Shown one piece after another: positions 12,301 to 25,300 of a stretch of 64,000 nucleotides of DNA. The notes under the pieces are model-generated. The model did no database searches. It was not told where the DNA came from and worked only from the letters and a program-made list of their open reading frames with translations. Made by a program: the position numbers and the translations under genes. Within the stretch, counting starts at the first letter, position 1; every line of letters starts with the position of its first letter. Origin of the DNA: Colius striatus (lineage: Eukaryota; Chordata; Aves; Coliiformes; Coliidae); assembly GCF_028858725.1 (NCBI RefSeq), contig NC_084771.1, positions 11,746,915 through 11,810,914 on the forward strand, in the 5' to 3' direction.

Positions 12301-13543
12301 TACTGATAGACAGAGCATTTGTCCTTAGCCAGAAAAACAGCCCATTAAAAAGCTTCAAGAGAGCAAGTTCTTCTTTCCATCATTCTCTCAGCATGTGGGC
12401 TACTCTTCCAGTGGTTGTCTCCGCTTTACAGGAGTGCCATGGTTTAAGAACATAACCCTCTGTTCCTCTCCCCACTGGAACCTTCACATTTCTCTGTCAG
12501 AGCACACATCAGCTCAGGGCACATCATGGATTGTGCAGAGAGGAGTGTCTACAGATCCACCTCCTCACAGCTCCCAGGGCAGCTGCTAACAGACTGCTCC
12601 TGTGCTGAGTTACACCAACATCATCATCCCAAACCCATCACAATGTAAAGAAACAGTTGACTTCTGGGAGTGGTAATGCAAGAATTAGACCTGCTTAGTG
12701 ACTGTTTAATCTTCCAGTGTTTCATGGAGAACCACTGTTGCTCTCATCAGGAGATGAGGAGTTTCCAGTTGTCTTGAGTTTCCTTGTCTGATGAGCTCCA
12801 GGAACTGTGAGCTCGCTGCAGACTTCATGTCCCTGCTTGGTACAACACCTTTGCTCTGCTGAAATCTCACTTTACTCCTCTCCTATGCAGTTTGAAAGGC
12901 AAAATAATTCAAGATAAAGAAACCAAAACCTTCTCACCTTTCAATGAGTTCAGCTAAAGGACAAAGCAGATGCAGGCAGGAAGGTATAATGATACCCATT
13001 AACCATATTTGTCTTCCTGTGACCGCTCCTGTTCTCTGAACTTGAAGGTACTAAAAAAATATACTGGTTGTCTAGATAATTTCCTTCTTCTCTCTGATGT
13101 CTCCACAGCATGTTAAACTGGAAAAAGATGCTCTAGCTTACCTGGACTGTGTATTTACTTTGCTGTCTTTACATCCAATACAGGAACAATTATGTAGCAG
13201 TCTATAAACCCTGTTATTTGATCTGCATTTGTAAAGCAAAGTCCCCACAATTCAAGCCATGACCTAAAACACATTTATGCTGTCATCAGACCAGAGGCAA
13301 CCAGCGTTACAACAGCCCAACCAAGAGCTGTTCAGGGGCCTGGTTACAGCTGTAAATAAGCCCACTTCCTGCCTTTTTTTTTTTTTAAAGTCCTTTTAGG
13401 CAAGTTCTCAGTGAAACACCTGAAAAAAAACCAAACCCAAACCAGCACCAACCTCTTGTTCTAAGAACGCTGTTAAGACTTAACTTTGCTGTGGAGAGAC
13501 ACAACAGCTGGTAAGATCAGCACCAAAAAACCAGACCTGGCAC
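9341..13543. other. Convergent intergenic spacer between TEX11 and DLG3
   Basis: About 4.2 kb between the predicted TEX11 cleavage site and the CR1 just beyond the DLG3 3' end. It holds one CR1 fragment (10470-10662) and a T13 run at 13374-13386. Reading frames are short and none has recognisable similarity. I see no RNA gene. Confidence 0.7.
10470..10662 (+). mobile_element. CR1 3' terminal fragment, about 190 bp
   Basis: This is CR1 3' end in sense orientation: gtgagtgagcactggaagg, ggctg, tggagtctccttctctggag, ttcaaacccacctggatga, ggtcccttccagccc. It ends with the 8-bp terminal repeat type attctgtgattctg. Confidence 0.93.
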
Positions 13544-13775
13544 ACAGAATCACAGGGTGGTAGGGGTTGGAATGGACCTTTAGAGATCATCCAATCCAAC
13601 CCCCCTGCCAAAGATCAGGTCACACAGGAACATGTTCAGGTGGGTCTGAAAACCTCCAGAGCAGGAGCCCCCACACCCTCCCTGGGCAGCTTGGGCGAGG
13701 GCTCCCTCACCTCACACTGAAATAGCTTATGTTTAAATGGGACTTCTTATGTTCCAGCTTCTTTCCCTCACCATT
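13544..13775 (-). mobile_element. CR1 3' fragment just beyond the DLG3 polyadenylation site
   Basis: Reverse complement of a CR1 3' end: agaatcacagggtggtaggg, ggaatggaccttt, gatcatccaatccaacc, caggtcacacaggaacatg, cctccagagcaggagcc. The element reads in the same direction as DLG3 and lies about 60 bp past its polyadenylation hexamer. Confidence 0.92.
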
Positions 13776-13836
13776 GTCCATACAATGAAGGACTCACAAG
13801 AAGGTCTCAAAGACAAGAGTTCTTTGCAACTCTCTG

Positions 13837-13842
13837 TTTATT
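13837..13842 (-). terminator. DLG3: DLG3 polyadenylation signal AATAAA
   Basis: This is the only canonical hexamer I found on the minus strand downstream of the stop before the convergent spacer. A CR1 copy lies immediately beyond. Confidence 0.55.
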
Positions 13843-15745
13843 AAAAATATATGTCTCCTTGGAAGAAACACTGGTAACCAACAAGTGTTGTCATGATCGA
13901 TTCGATACTGTCAGCTATGCCATGGAGTACATCATCTTTTTCTCCATGTGACTTGATGAGGGGGAGACAGGCTATTTTAAAAAAGAAGGAAAAAAAGGAA
14001 AAAGAAGAAAAAGAAAAGAGCAGAACAGTGTGACTGGCATCTTAAGGACTTCAGTTTCACTTACTCCACTTCTGCAGGGCCTGATGTTTCTAGCAGCCAG
14101 AGCAGAGCTCACTCCTTAGGGACATCCTGCCCTCCACTGCGGCACTCGCTGTCCCAGGAGGCTGCTCTGGCCCTGCAGGGCTCGTGGGGAGGCAGGACAG
14201 GGCAGGGCAGGGCAGGTTGCCACTGCCAGCATAGGAGCAGTTGACCAGCAGCTCTGGTTCTCGCTGCAGGCCGCAGCCTGTGCGTGCAAGGTGCTGACTG
14301 ACACCCGTAACTGCTACTGTTAGGAAAGGGGATCAGCACCAGGCCCCCACGGCTGCCCTCACCCCAGGGGAGGGAGAATGGGCCCAGACTTACCTGCTCC
14401 TGCTTACACGGTGGCCTCTTTTGCTGTGGTGCTTGGCACTGTGAGGAGCAGCGTGCACAAGCACTGTGTAAGGCGGGAGGGCTCTCGCCCCTGTACGGGG
14501 AGCAGCCAGCCCCAGGGCTGGGTGAGTTTCCCTCCCCACTTCACAGAAGGCTGTTCCATCATGGAGCCCCATTCTCAAAAGACAGACATTTCTCAGCTTA
14601 GGGCCAGCCATCTCAGCACCAATGGTTGCCTCATTGAAAGACGGCAGTGGGCAGCAGCCAGGTGCAGCTCTGCATCCCCCTGTCCCACAAACCCATGAGC
14701 GCAGGGCACCCAGTTCCATGTTCTAAAGCGACCTTGAGAGGCAGCAGAGCCCAGCTTCAGATAAAGGATTTGTGCAGAGATGTCAGAGACAGAGCCAGGG
14801 GAGGTGGCTGCACGTTCCCCTGTCAGGCCCAAGCTCCCAGAGCAGCAGCCAAGGTCCCTGCGGTGCTGGAACGAAGCCCCGCCACTGGGAAAGCCCCCGG
14901 CAGCACCTGCATGCAGCACAGGCAGGGGTTTGGCACGGAGCGTGGAAGAGAGGGAGGAAGGTTCTTCAGCTCTGGTACTGATTTGGAAAAGTGTGAGTGT
15001 CCATCCAAGGCACAGCTGGGGGCTTCTGCCTGTGGCTAACGCAGAGGGGAGTGCCAGTGTGCTGCTGCAACCCACAACAGCTTCATCTGTGTACAGGGCC
15101 AGCGCAGTGTCCCAGCATCTCCACAGCAACACATCTGCCAGTACATTTGCTCCATGGGGCCAGTAGAGCATTTCCTAACTACACACCACAGACCTACATT
15201 CTATTTACAACAGACACAGCTTAAAAAAGAAGTTAAAAAAATGGATTATTTTTACACCCATTCAGTTCATTATTAACAAAAGGAAAGAATGGGAAAGGAA
15301 AACAAAAAGTAACACAGCAACACAACATGGTTTTGGTTTAAAATCAGATTAAAAAAATAGAACCAAAGGAAACCTCTCATGCAAACACATAAAGGTGGGG
15401 TGTGAAACAATGTGCAATTTAATACGTAGTAACATCCATCCTCCCGCTCTGCAGCCTCCTGCTCAGTCTCTGTCTCCCAGCCTCACTCACAGCGGCTGCT
15501 GCTCCTTGCTGTGTTGCTCTGGAGCTCTGGAGCCCTCTGCCTGGGCAGAGCAGCAGTCCCTGCCCTGCCTCAGGCCCCAGGGCTGGCAGAGGGCTGGTCC
15601 CCACTGGAGACGCTTCCGAAGCACCTGGTACCGTTCTGAGCTCTTCCTGCCCCAGTGACCCCCCACACCCCGCCACTGGGACACAGGAAGATCCTTGCAG
15701 GAATACAATACCTTTCAAGAGAGGTCCCTCAAGGTTTCCTAGTCC

Positions 15746-15811
15746 ACATACATATATATATATAATATATATATAATATCTCTCTCTATATTATATATAA
15801 ATTACATATAC
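15746..15811. repeat. AT-rich microsatellite in the DLG3 3' UTR
   Basis: Alternating TA runs interrupted by AATAT and CTCTCT, about 66 bp. It could fold into a hairpin in the mRNA, and its length is likely polymorphic. Confidence 0.85.
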
Positions 15812-15988
15812 AGATAAATAAAGGCTCTCTGCCACCTTTCTGTCGCCCTGTTCAGAGCTGCTAGACAGTCACACGGAGAAATGCCCCTGGGAGCTCTGAC
15901 ACCAGGCTCATGTGCTCAGAGTCCACCGTTTCACTTGTTTCTCACGTTAGTCCTTAGCTGCCTCCTCCCATCTTGATTATTGGTTTAG

Positions 15989-16035
15989 TTAATAATAATA
16001 ATAATAATTAATAATAATAATAACAATAATAAAAA
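15989..16035. repeat. TAA/ATT trinucleotide repeat in the DLG3 3' UTR
   Basis: Near-continuous AAT units, about 15, with single interruptions (aatta, aacaat). Confidence 0.85.
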
Positions 16036-16291
16036 ACGACCTTGAATGGGTTCTCATCTGTCTCTAATGGAGCAGTGGGAAGGTCCATGCAGGAGTGGTG
16101 GGAACAGTCACGTGATGAATGAGACGAGTTCATCCCAACAAAAGAAACAGGACTAGAAAACTCAATTTTGCGACCATCTAAAAAAAGGGGGCAGGAATAG
16201 TTTTCGTATCCCCCCCTCCTCGGGGCAGAGGGCTGGGCTGGGGTGGGACTTCAGACATCTTCTGCTCACGGGAAGCAGCTGGGGGACATCT

Positions 16292-16398
16292 TCAGAGTTT
16301 TTCGGGGGACGACACCCAGATGTAGTGCCCGGACTGGTCCTCGATGATCTGTTTGATTTTGCTGTAAATCTCTTCGAGAGAGTCTCCTTGTACGATGG
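16292..16398 (-). CDS. DLG3: DLG3 E21: end of GK domain and stop
   Basis: 107 nt including TGA at 16292-16294. Acceptor CTTCCAG. Encodes [20 protein letters not shown] and [14 protein letters not shown]. Mammalian DLG3 has, as I recall, WVPSPEKL, so one Pro to Ser change is seen here. Confidence 0.97.
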
Positions 16399-19300
16399 CT
16401 GGAAGGCAAGAGAGGAAGCCAGAGCCTGAGCGCCGGGCAGCCCTGCCACGAGCCTGGGGAAAGGCCTTGGCTCTGCCCCAGCGGGCTGCTGCCAGTGTGG
16501 CACAGCCAAACCGTTACTGAAGGAGGCGACCCGCGTGCCAGGGGAGCCGGGGCAGGCCGGGGATGGCACGGAGGGCTCACCCCACGTGTCCCAGGGGATT
16601 AGCCGGAGCTGATCCCGCTGGCAGAGCTCCCCACGCCTGCCAGGTGCCGGCCGGGCTCTCCGCACCGCGCTGCTAATCAGCTTTGCAGGCTGTGTGACAC
16701 GGGCTGCTGGCTCTGCCCACCCCTCTGCTCGGCTACTCAGGGCCCTCAGGCGCTGCTGCTGCTGCTGCTGCTGCGGGGTGGGAGGCACCAGGCTGCAGGA
16801 GCTCAGCAGGAGCTCTGGCCCAGAGACAGCCACAGTCTCGCTGGTCAGTACAGACACAACATGAAGCACATGCCCCTGATGTAGGAAGCACGGTGAAGAT
16901 GCACACAGAGGCACAGAACTTTGTGGTGATCCAGCCTGCCTCTGCAGCCCAGCCAGGCTGTCCTCCAGCACCTCTGTTCCCTCATCACAAATTCCTGGCA
17001 CCATCTTTCTGCCCATTACACGCTTCTTTCAACAACAGGTTACAGCCAAGAGTGTTCCCTCCCCAGGTCAACTGCAAACTCACCACCACAGGCACGATGA
17101 GATGCTGAGGGTCTGGCAAAGCCCTGACACATGCCTGGAAGAGCACCCAGCAGCTCTGCAACTGCTGCTCAGGACAGGAGGTCTGGGGAAAGCTTTTATC
17201 CTGTTTGTAGCCAAACATTTGCTCAGCTGAGATCTATATTTGGAGAATGTTCTGCTTTGAGATTTTCCCTGGTAGCTGTTAGGTGGGTAATACAGGGTTT
17301 GGCAGGATTACCACTCCTCAGCTTTAGAAGAAATAGTTACTGCACTGGAGGAAAGATGGAAGATGAGTTTCTCTGTCTCTTTGCCTGCCCATGATTTTCC
17401 AGAATTAATCATGTTACAAACATTAGTTCCTTAATGCACAAAGATGTCATGAGCAGCTCATCTCTGCAGGCACAACGTGCCAGGCAGCTCCTGACTGGCT
17501 CTTCAGCAAAGACTGCTTAGGAAGGCAGCCAAACCTCCAGTCTTTTTCTGGGAGATGGTTTATAATAACTCAGGATAGTCTCCACCATTTAGGTCACTAA
17601 TTTTTTTATCTTTTTTCTTTAAAATGACTCTTCAAAATTCTTCTCTTTCCTCCAAGCAGGGATGGGTTTTTTTTTCCTGTAGCCTTGTAGCCTGAATCTG
17701 TGCTGTGCTTCCCCTGCCTGGGGTGGGGGTTTTTTCTTCTTTATTTATGGAAGCTGGCAATAAGCTTTCACAAACTCAGAAAATCCTGCCTGACAACTTG
17801 TCTCATTCTCTAGAGCTGGTTTACTCTTATCCACTGATCTTGGAGCAGTCCCTTCACTGGCAAAGGGCCATTTCTTTTATGCTTTGAAGCTGGCCATTTT
17901 CTCATGACCCTTCAGTAAGACAGTGCTGGTAGAGAGGTCACAGCTACCAGATGTAAAAGAATCCAATCAGATACAAGCCTGCTCAGGACACTCACCTGTA
18001 AAATACTCTCCAAACTCTTGCTCGAGTTTCATGGCTTTGTCAAACACCTTGTTGGCCTGTTCGTACGTCTGTCTCCGGTTCATCTCCCTGCCATAGCCAA
18101 AAGACAATGACAAACTGGGCTCTTTGTTAGCAATGAAGACAAGCAAAACCAGCCCATGGAGCTGGGGTGCCCAAGAAGCCTCTGCACACCAGGAAAGGAT
18201 GCTGTGCAGGACTCAGCTCTCAAAGCAGGACCCTTCCCCACACGCTCTTTGCTGCCTTTGCACTTCATCTCAACTCCCAGCAGTTCTTCCATGGCCACCC
18301 CCCTCTCCTCTTTACCACAGCACAAAAGTGAACTCAAACCCAAACTGCAAGGCCACTGCAGAGGTCTCCCTGCTTTTCCACAGCCCCTCACCACCCTCCT
18401 TGCCTCGGGCCTCTCATCTTCATACAACAGCCAATGAAGCAGTTTGGCCCCTTCTGGCAGGAGGAAGGGTTTTCCGAGTCCCATCAGTCTCTGCTGATCT
18501 CAGAGTCCATCTCTAGCTGCCAAATCTCCTCACACACAATATCCTCTGCTGCTGCTGCCCTTAATGTCCTTTTCCAGCCTGTGCTGCCGAGAGCAGCGGA
18601 GCAGGCAGAAGGTCTCTCTAAGGCACACGGGAAAGTTCTCCTCTGCTCCCCAGAGCTGTCCTGCCTCAGCCATCATCCAGCTGTGATCCACACGACAGGC
18701 TCTCAGCTCCTCTCCTGCCTGGACTTGGTGCCCAGGTGAGCAGGTTACAGGAGACACATTTGGGAGCATTTTTAGATTTCCCATGGATCTTTGGGGAGAA
18801 TAAAGGGCTTTTTAAGCCAGAGCAATCCATGGAGCCTGGATGCACCATGGCATTAGATGTGGAAGGACACCATAGGGACAGCAACAGGCCCAGCTCCTCT
18901 TAACAAGGGACAAGTGCAGCACCAGCAGCTACTTCTGCTGCTCTCTAAAAAGCAGAGGCAGCAGACACACAGACCCCCAAAAGGCCAGAGCTACTCGCCC
19001 CGGAGAAACAAGACCATGGTGTTGCACTTACATGAGAGCTTCGATGGATTTTGGTTTGATGAAAATGGCAATGGGATAAAGTTGTGCTTGTTGCAACCTC
19101 TTGATAGCATTGCCAGACACGTCCAGGATGCAGTGTTTCCCCTGGAAAGGAGATGGTTGGGATCAGACCTACCCACACAGTCTCCTCAGTGCAGAAAACA
19201 GCTTGCTCACACAGATGTGCTTACAAAAGAGAGGAGCCCCAGAGATGAAACACCAGTGCTGAGACAGAAGCCAGCTCCCAGTGGCCTTATGTTCCCCACG

Positions 19301-22300
19301 GCAGCTATGCAAAGGGACTGAATCTTTCTCTGAATGCATGAAACAATTTACAAGCCCTTGGTACACCTGGGTCCTCCTGGGGAGGAGATGCCTGGAGTAG
19401 GGCACTGGGGCACCCTGCCCTGAGAGCTCCAGCACGGGGTTGTGCCAGGACACAGTTCAGATGACAGGAGCATGACACTGCAGTGGAGTAGCACGGCTCA
19501 GAAAAGCCGACACGTGGCTTGGCAGGACTCCTGAGGGAGGAGAGGCTCCTGCCATGCTTGCTTTATGTGTCTACAGCCCTTTGTTAGCAACCCTGGGAGA
19601 GGGAGGAACTGCTGAGTGCATCTGAGTTGGGGCTGGACATGCCACTCACCCTCTCTGCCACTGCCCGCACTGACTGGATGCTGGTCCCATAGAGATTGTC
19701 ATTGAACTGCCCAGCCTCTATGAACTTGTTGTCCTGGATGTCCTTCTCCATCTGCTCCCGGGACACAACGAAGTGATAGTCCTGTCCGTCCACCTCGTTC
19801 TCGCGCCGAGGCCTGGTGGTGTCTGGAGGAGAGGGGGCACCATGAGCATATGATGCCCACCCAGCACGATGCCACCAAACCTCCCAGGAAGGAGAAGACC
19901 CACCCGTGCTCCCAGCCCCTTCCCCACACCGTGGACCAGACCCTGCAAGCAGCAGAGCAACCGCTCTCCCCTCCCTCCCTCCCGAAGGGCACCGAGCCGC
20001 AGCCGGGACTCACGGGGCACGCAGGAGCCAAACTTGTGTGGGAACTCGGAGATGAGGTCGTCATTAACTCGGTCCTTCGTTGGCCCCAGGATGATCACTG
20101 GCCTCGCATAGTGAACTGGGAACAAGAGCCACAGCCTGAGGCTCGTCTGTGCCACAGGCAGCTGCGACCCTGCTGCCACCCATAGCATCAGCCAGGCCTC
20201 CCCTACGTGCACAGGAACCCAGAGGTGCCTCCTCCCTGCCAGTTTATCTCCTCCTGGTCACAGCCAGCATCTTCCCATCTGACCCAAACCATCTGCGTGG
20301 CCCTGGGGAAGGTCCCTGGAGTCGTGGATCAGCAAAGCTGCTCCCTTGCTCAAGGCAGGGGCCAGACAGCTGGAACAGCTGGGCAAGGATGCCACAGAGC
20401 TGGGAGGGTGATGGGCACCTGAGAGTCTGGTCCAGCTTCTGGCAAGGAGGCCACTGAGGCTGGGACTGCTCAGCCTGTGAAAGGGGATGCAGGGACTGTG
20501 CATAGAGTCAGGTTAAATGCTGAAGGCTGGGGAGTGCTGCTCTGAAGCAGGAACCTGTCCTGAGGCAGGGAGGGATAATGCCAGCCTCAGCTGGGGCAGC
20601 TGGCAGCTCAGCTTTAGCTCTGCATCTCTCCCCTTGGTCATGAAGGCCAGGTCATAAGTCTTTTCTGCTGATTAAAGAGGGAGGATTCAGGGCAGGAAAA
20701 GCCCCATGTAGTGGTGAAGATGTTCAACACCCCTGCTGCCAGCAAGTACCCCTGTGTTCCCTCAGCACTGCGCTGGTTTGGCAGAGGAGGGCGGCAGGTC
20801 GTGGGACACAGGCTGTGCCGGGGACACAGGTGCCTGTGCTGGAGCAGGCACAGGGCAGCTCAGCACCAGCACTTACTTTCTTGCCGCGTCACTGGCTCGT
20901 ATGACAGGATGGTGTCCTCTTGTCCTTCTGCAACAGAGCCAGGGAGAGGCAGGTGAGTGCTTGCAGCAGCTTTCCAGCCTCTCCATCCCCAGGAGCAGCT
21001 GGCTCCTGCCCCTCCACCTCCCACAGCTCGGGGGCACTTCCAGGCTGCCCCATCATGCTGCCAGCTGACAGAGTGTGACGGGCATGCAGTTACCAGCCCT
21101 TGAGCCACGTTAATTATTCACAGCTCAGCTCAGGGTCAAGCCTCCTGTTTCTCTCCCCACTGCTGTGGGCTCAGAGCCCATTGGGACACACCATCCTCCC
21201 TGCAGGGTAGAGGGCAGATGTGCTGCAGATATTTAGAGGACCCACTGAGGACACAGGGAGCGTTTGCTGCAGCTGGACCCCAATGTTCTGGTACAGGCTC
21301 GGGCTGCAGGAGCCAGCTATGCCACAGACCTGGGCTCTGACCACCGCTTCCTGCAGCAGGCACTGAGAAAGGGGGACCCTGTGGACTGGAGCAGACCCCT
21401 GCAGCCAGGAGAGAGCAGGGAAGCTCCTGTCCCCAGCACCTTGGTGTCACCAGCAGGAAGGACCAGCCTCCAAACACAACCACCATGGGGACAAGACAAG
21501 ATGGAAGTGCCAAACCATGCAGACACACAGACAGGTGCAGAGGGGCAGGAGAGCAGGTGAGACACTTACTGGAACTGCTCTCGCTGTCACTGGTGTTTGA
21601 TGTCACGCCCTCTGCAAAGCAACCAGAGAGATCTCCTTCAGAGGGAGCACGGGCAGAAGGCACGGGGACACCCTGACTGTCACCCAGTGCTATGGACCCA
21701 GGGCAGAGCAGCCCCAGCCTCCCGAAACACTCATGGCCCAGCACTCGCTGGGGATGAGCCCACAGTGCAGGGGCAGGGTGGCATCTGAGCCTGTGCTGGG
21801 GAACTGGGGGCATGCGGGAGGAGGCCTGGCTGTGCCAGGGGAAGGCAGAGATGCCAGGAAGGGGCTGCCCAGTGGGGATGGGCAGGCACGGGCAAGCATT
21901 GGGCTTCCCAGGCCATGGGAGGGACAGTGGAGAGCACAGGGAGGAGGGTGCTGGCAGGGAGAGTGGGTGCAGCATGCAGAGGGAGGACAGCAGAGGGCAC
22001 AGTCCCACACCAGCACAGGGAGGGGGCAGCTGACCTCTGGGGCTGGGACTCACAGAGACAAGACAGTGACAGGATGGGACACAGTTGAGGGCTTTGCTTG
22101 CTCAGGCTGATCCCAGTGCTGCAACCACCCCACAGAGGTTTGCTGGCTGCTGCCTGCCCTCAGTCAGGCTCTGCACTGGTCTCGGGGCACAGAGCTCAGC
22201 AGGGGACTCGCTCCCAGCTGGGAGGGCCACAGGGCTCCTGCCAGCACTGGTTTGCAGCTTGGGCTACGTGGTGCCCCAGAGGAAGATGGCAACACTTCAA

Positions 22301-25300
22301 AACACTGTCACCCAACGCACTCTGAGGGGGCCCATGGTGGTCACAGCCATCTCCCACCCGCGCTGGCAGCGGCTCCGAGTGCTAAACCAGCTCAGCCAGC
22401 CCAGTCAGCAGCAGGAGGAAGAGGAGACAGAGCTCACCCCAGGTACAGCAGGCAGCCCTCAGCTGGGCACACTTAGGGCACAGCCACCATCCCCAAGCAA
22501 ACCCCCGTTCCCTCATGCCCCACAGCCTCGGGCAGGCGGCAGGGTGAGGAGCAGCCTCCGCCACGCTCCTGCCCCGCACCCAGCACAGCGGCCAGAGCCC
22601 AGCCCCGGCAGCACCAGGCACGGCAGCCACGGAAAGGGAACGATGCGCATCGAAACGCCACTTACTCAGGTTCTTTGCTCCATAATAATCGTCACTTAAC
22701 CCAGGGAAGTCCTGATTTCACAGACAGCAAGAAAGGGAAGAGGGGGAGAGAAGAGAGTGCGGGAGAGGGCAGTCAGAGGGATGGGGGAGACAGAGCCAGA
22801 CCAGCATTAGTGACAGGAGTGCAGAACGGCCCAGAGCTGCAACTGCAAGTGAGGTTAAATGTTTTCAGAGCTGATGCCATCAGCCCACTGCCAACACCTC
22901 GCCTTGCGTGGCTGGAGCCCCTCACCGAGCTCATCCTCTCTGCCCAAGAGCCCCTAAAGCCCACCCTGGCTCTGGGGAGGGCAGGGTCAGGGCAGCACCA
23001 GTTGGCAGCGAGGTGCTGGTGAGTGAGGCTGAGGCGGGTGCCCTGGCAGGGGCAGCAGCTCTGTGCTCCCCCCAGCAGCCTCAGCACGCGTGGCACAGAC
23101 AGCCCTGTGATGCCTGGCAGGGGGGCACGTTTTTCCCCCACCTCTGTGTGTTTTCTGCCCACACCCCACTGCTTTCACAGGCTGTGGAAAGGAGGAGCCC
23201 CCACTGCAAGACTGTGGCAGAGCTCAGGGAGGGAGCTTGCTGTGGGCCCATGACATGGGCTGGCACAGAGCACTGCCTGCCCCATGCCCGTGCCATATGT
23301 CACTGCGCTGCAGGGTTGGCCAAAAGCAGCATCCCAGCAAGCTCTCAGCTCCAGCACGGAGCAGACTGGAGCCCAGCCACATCCAGGCACTCCAAGAGAT
23401 GCCCAGACATATAGATTTAACCACTGCACGCCAGAGGCTTGTGCTGGCTGTGAAGCTCCCTGGGAGCCGGCACCAGCCTGGCATAGGCAGCAGAGGGAAG
23501 GGGGCAAGCCCAGGGCAGCCCAACACTCACCTCCTGCCTCTGCATCACTGTCACTCAGCATCACCCAGGAGAGCCAGGGAGGGGAGGGGATGTGCTCACT
23601 GCACTGGCACTGGGGCAGACACACTGCTCTGCCTTGCCCACCTCCTCTTTCCCAACACGTGAGGGCCACAGCTCTGTCTGGACACTTGCTGAAGGAGTGG
23701 ATGCAGTTTAGCATCTGCAAGGAGGACAGGCTGGGTTGGGTGAGCAGCTCCAGTGCTGCCCACGTGGGGATTTGGGGCAGCAAGTCGAACGCCCTGCCTT
23801 TGCTGGGAGCCCCAGGGTGCTGCCAGGTGAGAGCTGGGGACCCTCAAATACCACCTGCAGCGGCTACCAAAGACCCTGTGCTCACAGGGTTGAGCCTGCA
23901 GGAAGGGCTCTCAGAAGGGAATACGCAGCTGTGAGTCACTTCTAGAGCAGAAGGGAGTGCAGCCAGGCCCTTTAGGGTTCTGTGGAAGTGGCCATTCCCC
24001 AGCCCCTCACCAGGAGGCCCTTGGCAGATGGGGGAGGGAGCAGAGCCTGCAGCAGAGGAAGGAGAGCAGGGGAGGCAGAGCAGGAGGTCAGGTGGGTGTA
24101 AAGTTGGATGAAAGGATGAAGGTGTTGAACATGAGAGAGAGAAAAGAGAGCACTACCCTGCAGCCATCGCTTTGGCTCTGAGCTCGGGTTTCTCCCTAGC
24201 TGCTGGCACGACTGTGGAGCACAGACCCCTACACGGGCACATGCCAGGAGCCCTGGCTACAGAAACGTGCCACATCCGTGGCCCAGAGGCAGGACACCTG
24301 AGGGTGGCACAGCTGCCCTCTCTGACCAGCTGCTACTTACGTTCCTGTCCGCTGCTCTCCTGGGCCAGGTTCTCTTTGCTCTTGTAAAATGGAAACTTTC
24401 GAGAGAGGCGGAAACTCTTTTTACGTTTCGTTTTGATCGACTGAAGAACATGGAGATGGAAGGGAGGGCAGAAAAAACAATGGGGTTTAATGCACGTGGG
24501 GAGGATTAAAATGAAGAGACAATGAGGAGCTGTGGCAGGGCAGGTACCCTCGAATGAAGTCATGGAGATTACATGAAAACTGTAATGCAGGGGGAAAAAA
24601 AACATTAAGTGTGGAGGAAAAAAACATGTGGCAGGGATGCTGGGAAGCTGACAGGGCAATCAGCAGCTCTGCAGGGGTGGACAGGCTGTTCTCCTTCCTT
24701 GTCTGCTCACTAAGTGCTCCAAGCAAGGGGTGAGGGCAGCTACCTTGACCTGAATGAGCTGCCTGCAGTCAGCTCCCAGCCACAGGCTGTGGTGGGATGG
24801 GCTCTGCTCCCCACCACTCCAACCAGGGGTCTTTCACACCATCCCAGGCTCATGTCCTACACAGTCACAGAAGATTGGTGCTGAGCAGATGCAGGCCTGG
24901 GGCAGATCCAGCTCTTTGCTTTGGGATTGCTCCAGCCACCCATCTGGGAGCTCTGGCTGCTGGGACTCATCCTGCCCACGCTTGCTACCGGCTCTGGGGG
25001 CCCTGCTGTGCCCCAGCGCAGCACTTACCCTGTTGGACTCAATCATGCCAGTCCTGGCGTGGAACTTCACCGTTTTCAACCTCGCTCTCTCCTTCTTTTC
25101 CACCCTGATTGGAAGTTAAAAGGGAGAAAGAGCTGCTAGTCCCAGGCAGGCACCCTCTGTCCCACTCAACCCACTGGTCCCATTGGTGAGGGGCAGCTTC
25201 CTCCCAGAGAGAGAAGACAGAGACAGGGCTGACTCTGCAGACCTGAGGGCACTCACAGCCAGCTCATCTGCTTCCCTGTGGCTTACCATCTCCTGGGACC

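Larger units (their letters stand above)
13815..16291 (-). other. DLG3: DLG3 3' UTR (about 2.5 kb)
   Basis: Non-coding from the TGA down to a minus-strand AATAAA (tttatt at 13837-13842 on +), with cleavage expected near 13815-13825. It contains an AT microsatellite (15746-15811), a TAA repeat (15989-16035), A/T-rich blocks at 15220-15420, and a purine run at 13977-14020 that reads as a pyrimidine tract in the mRNA. The extent is inferred from the hexamer. Confidence 0.6.

Noticed and set aside
16162..17016. 284-codon minus-strand open frame around E21
   Set aside because: Wrong frame relative to the conserved [19 protein letters not shown] exon; no similarity seen.
21136..22053. 305-codon minus-strand open frame in the DLG3 HOOK introns
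   Set aside because: It includes I2 (E15) in frame, but the flanks are intronic low-complexity translation bounded by clear splice sites.
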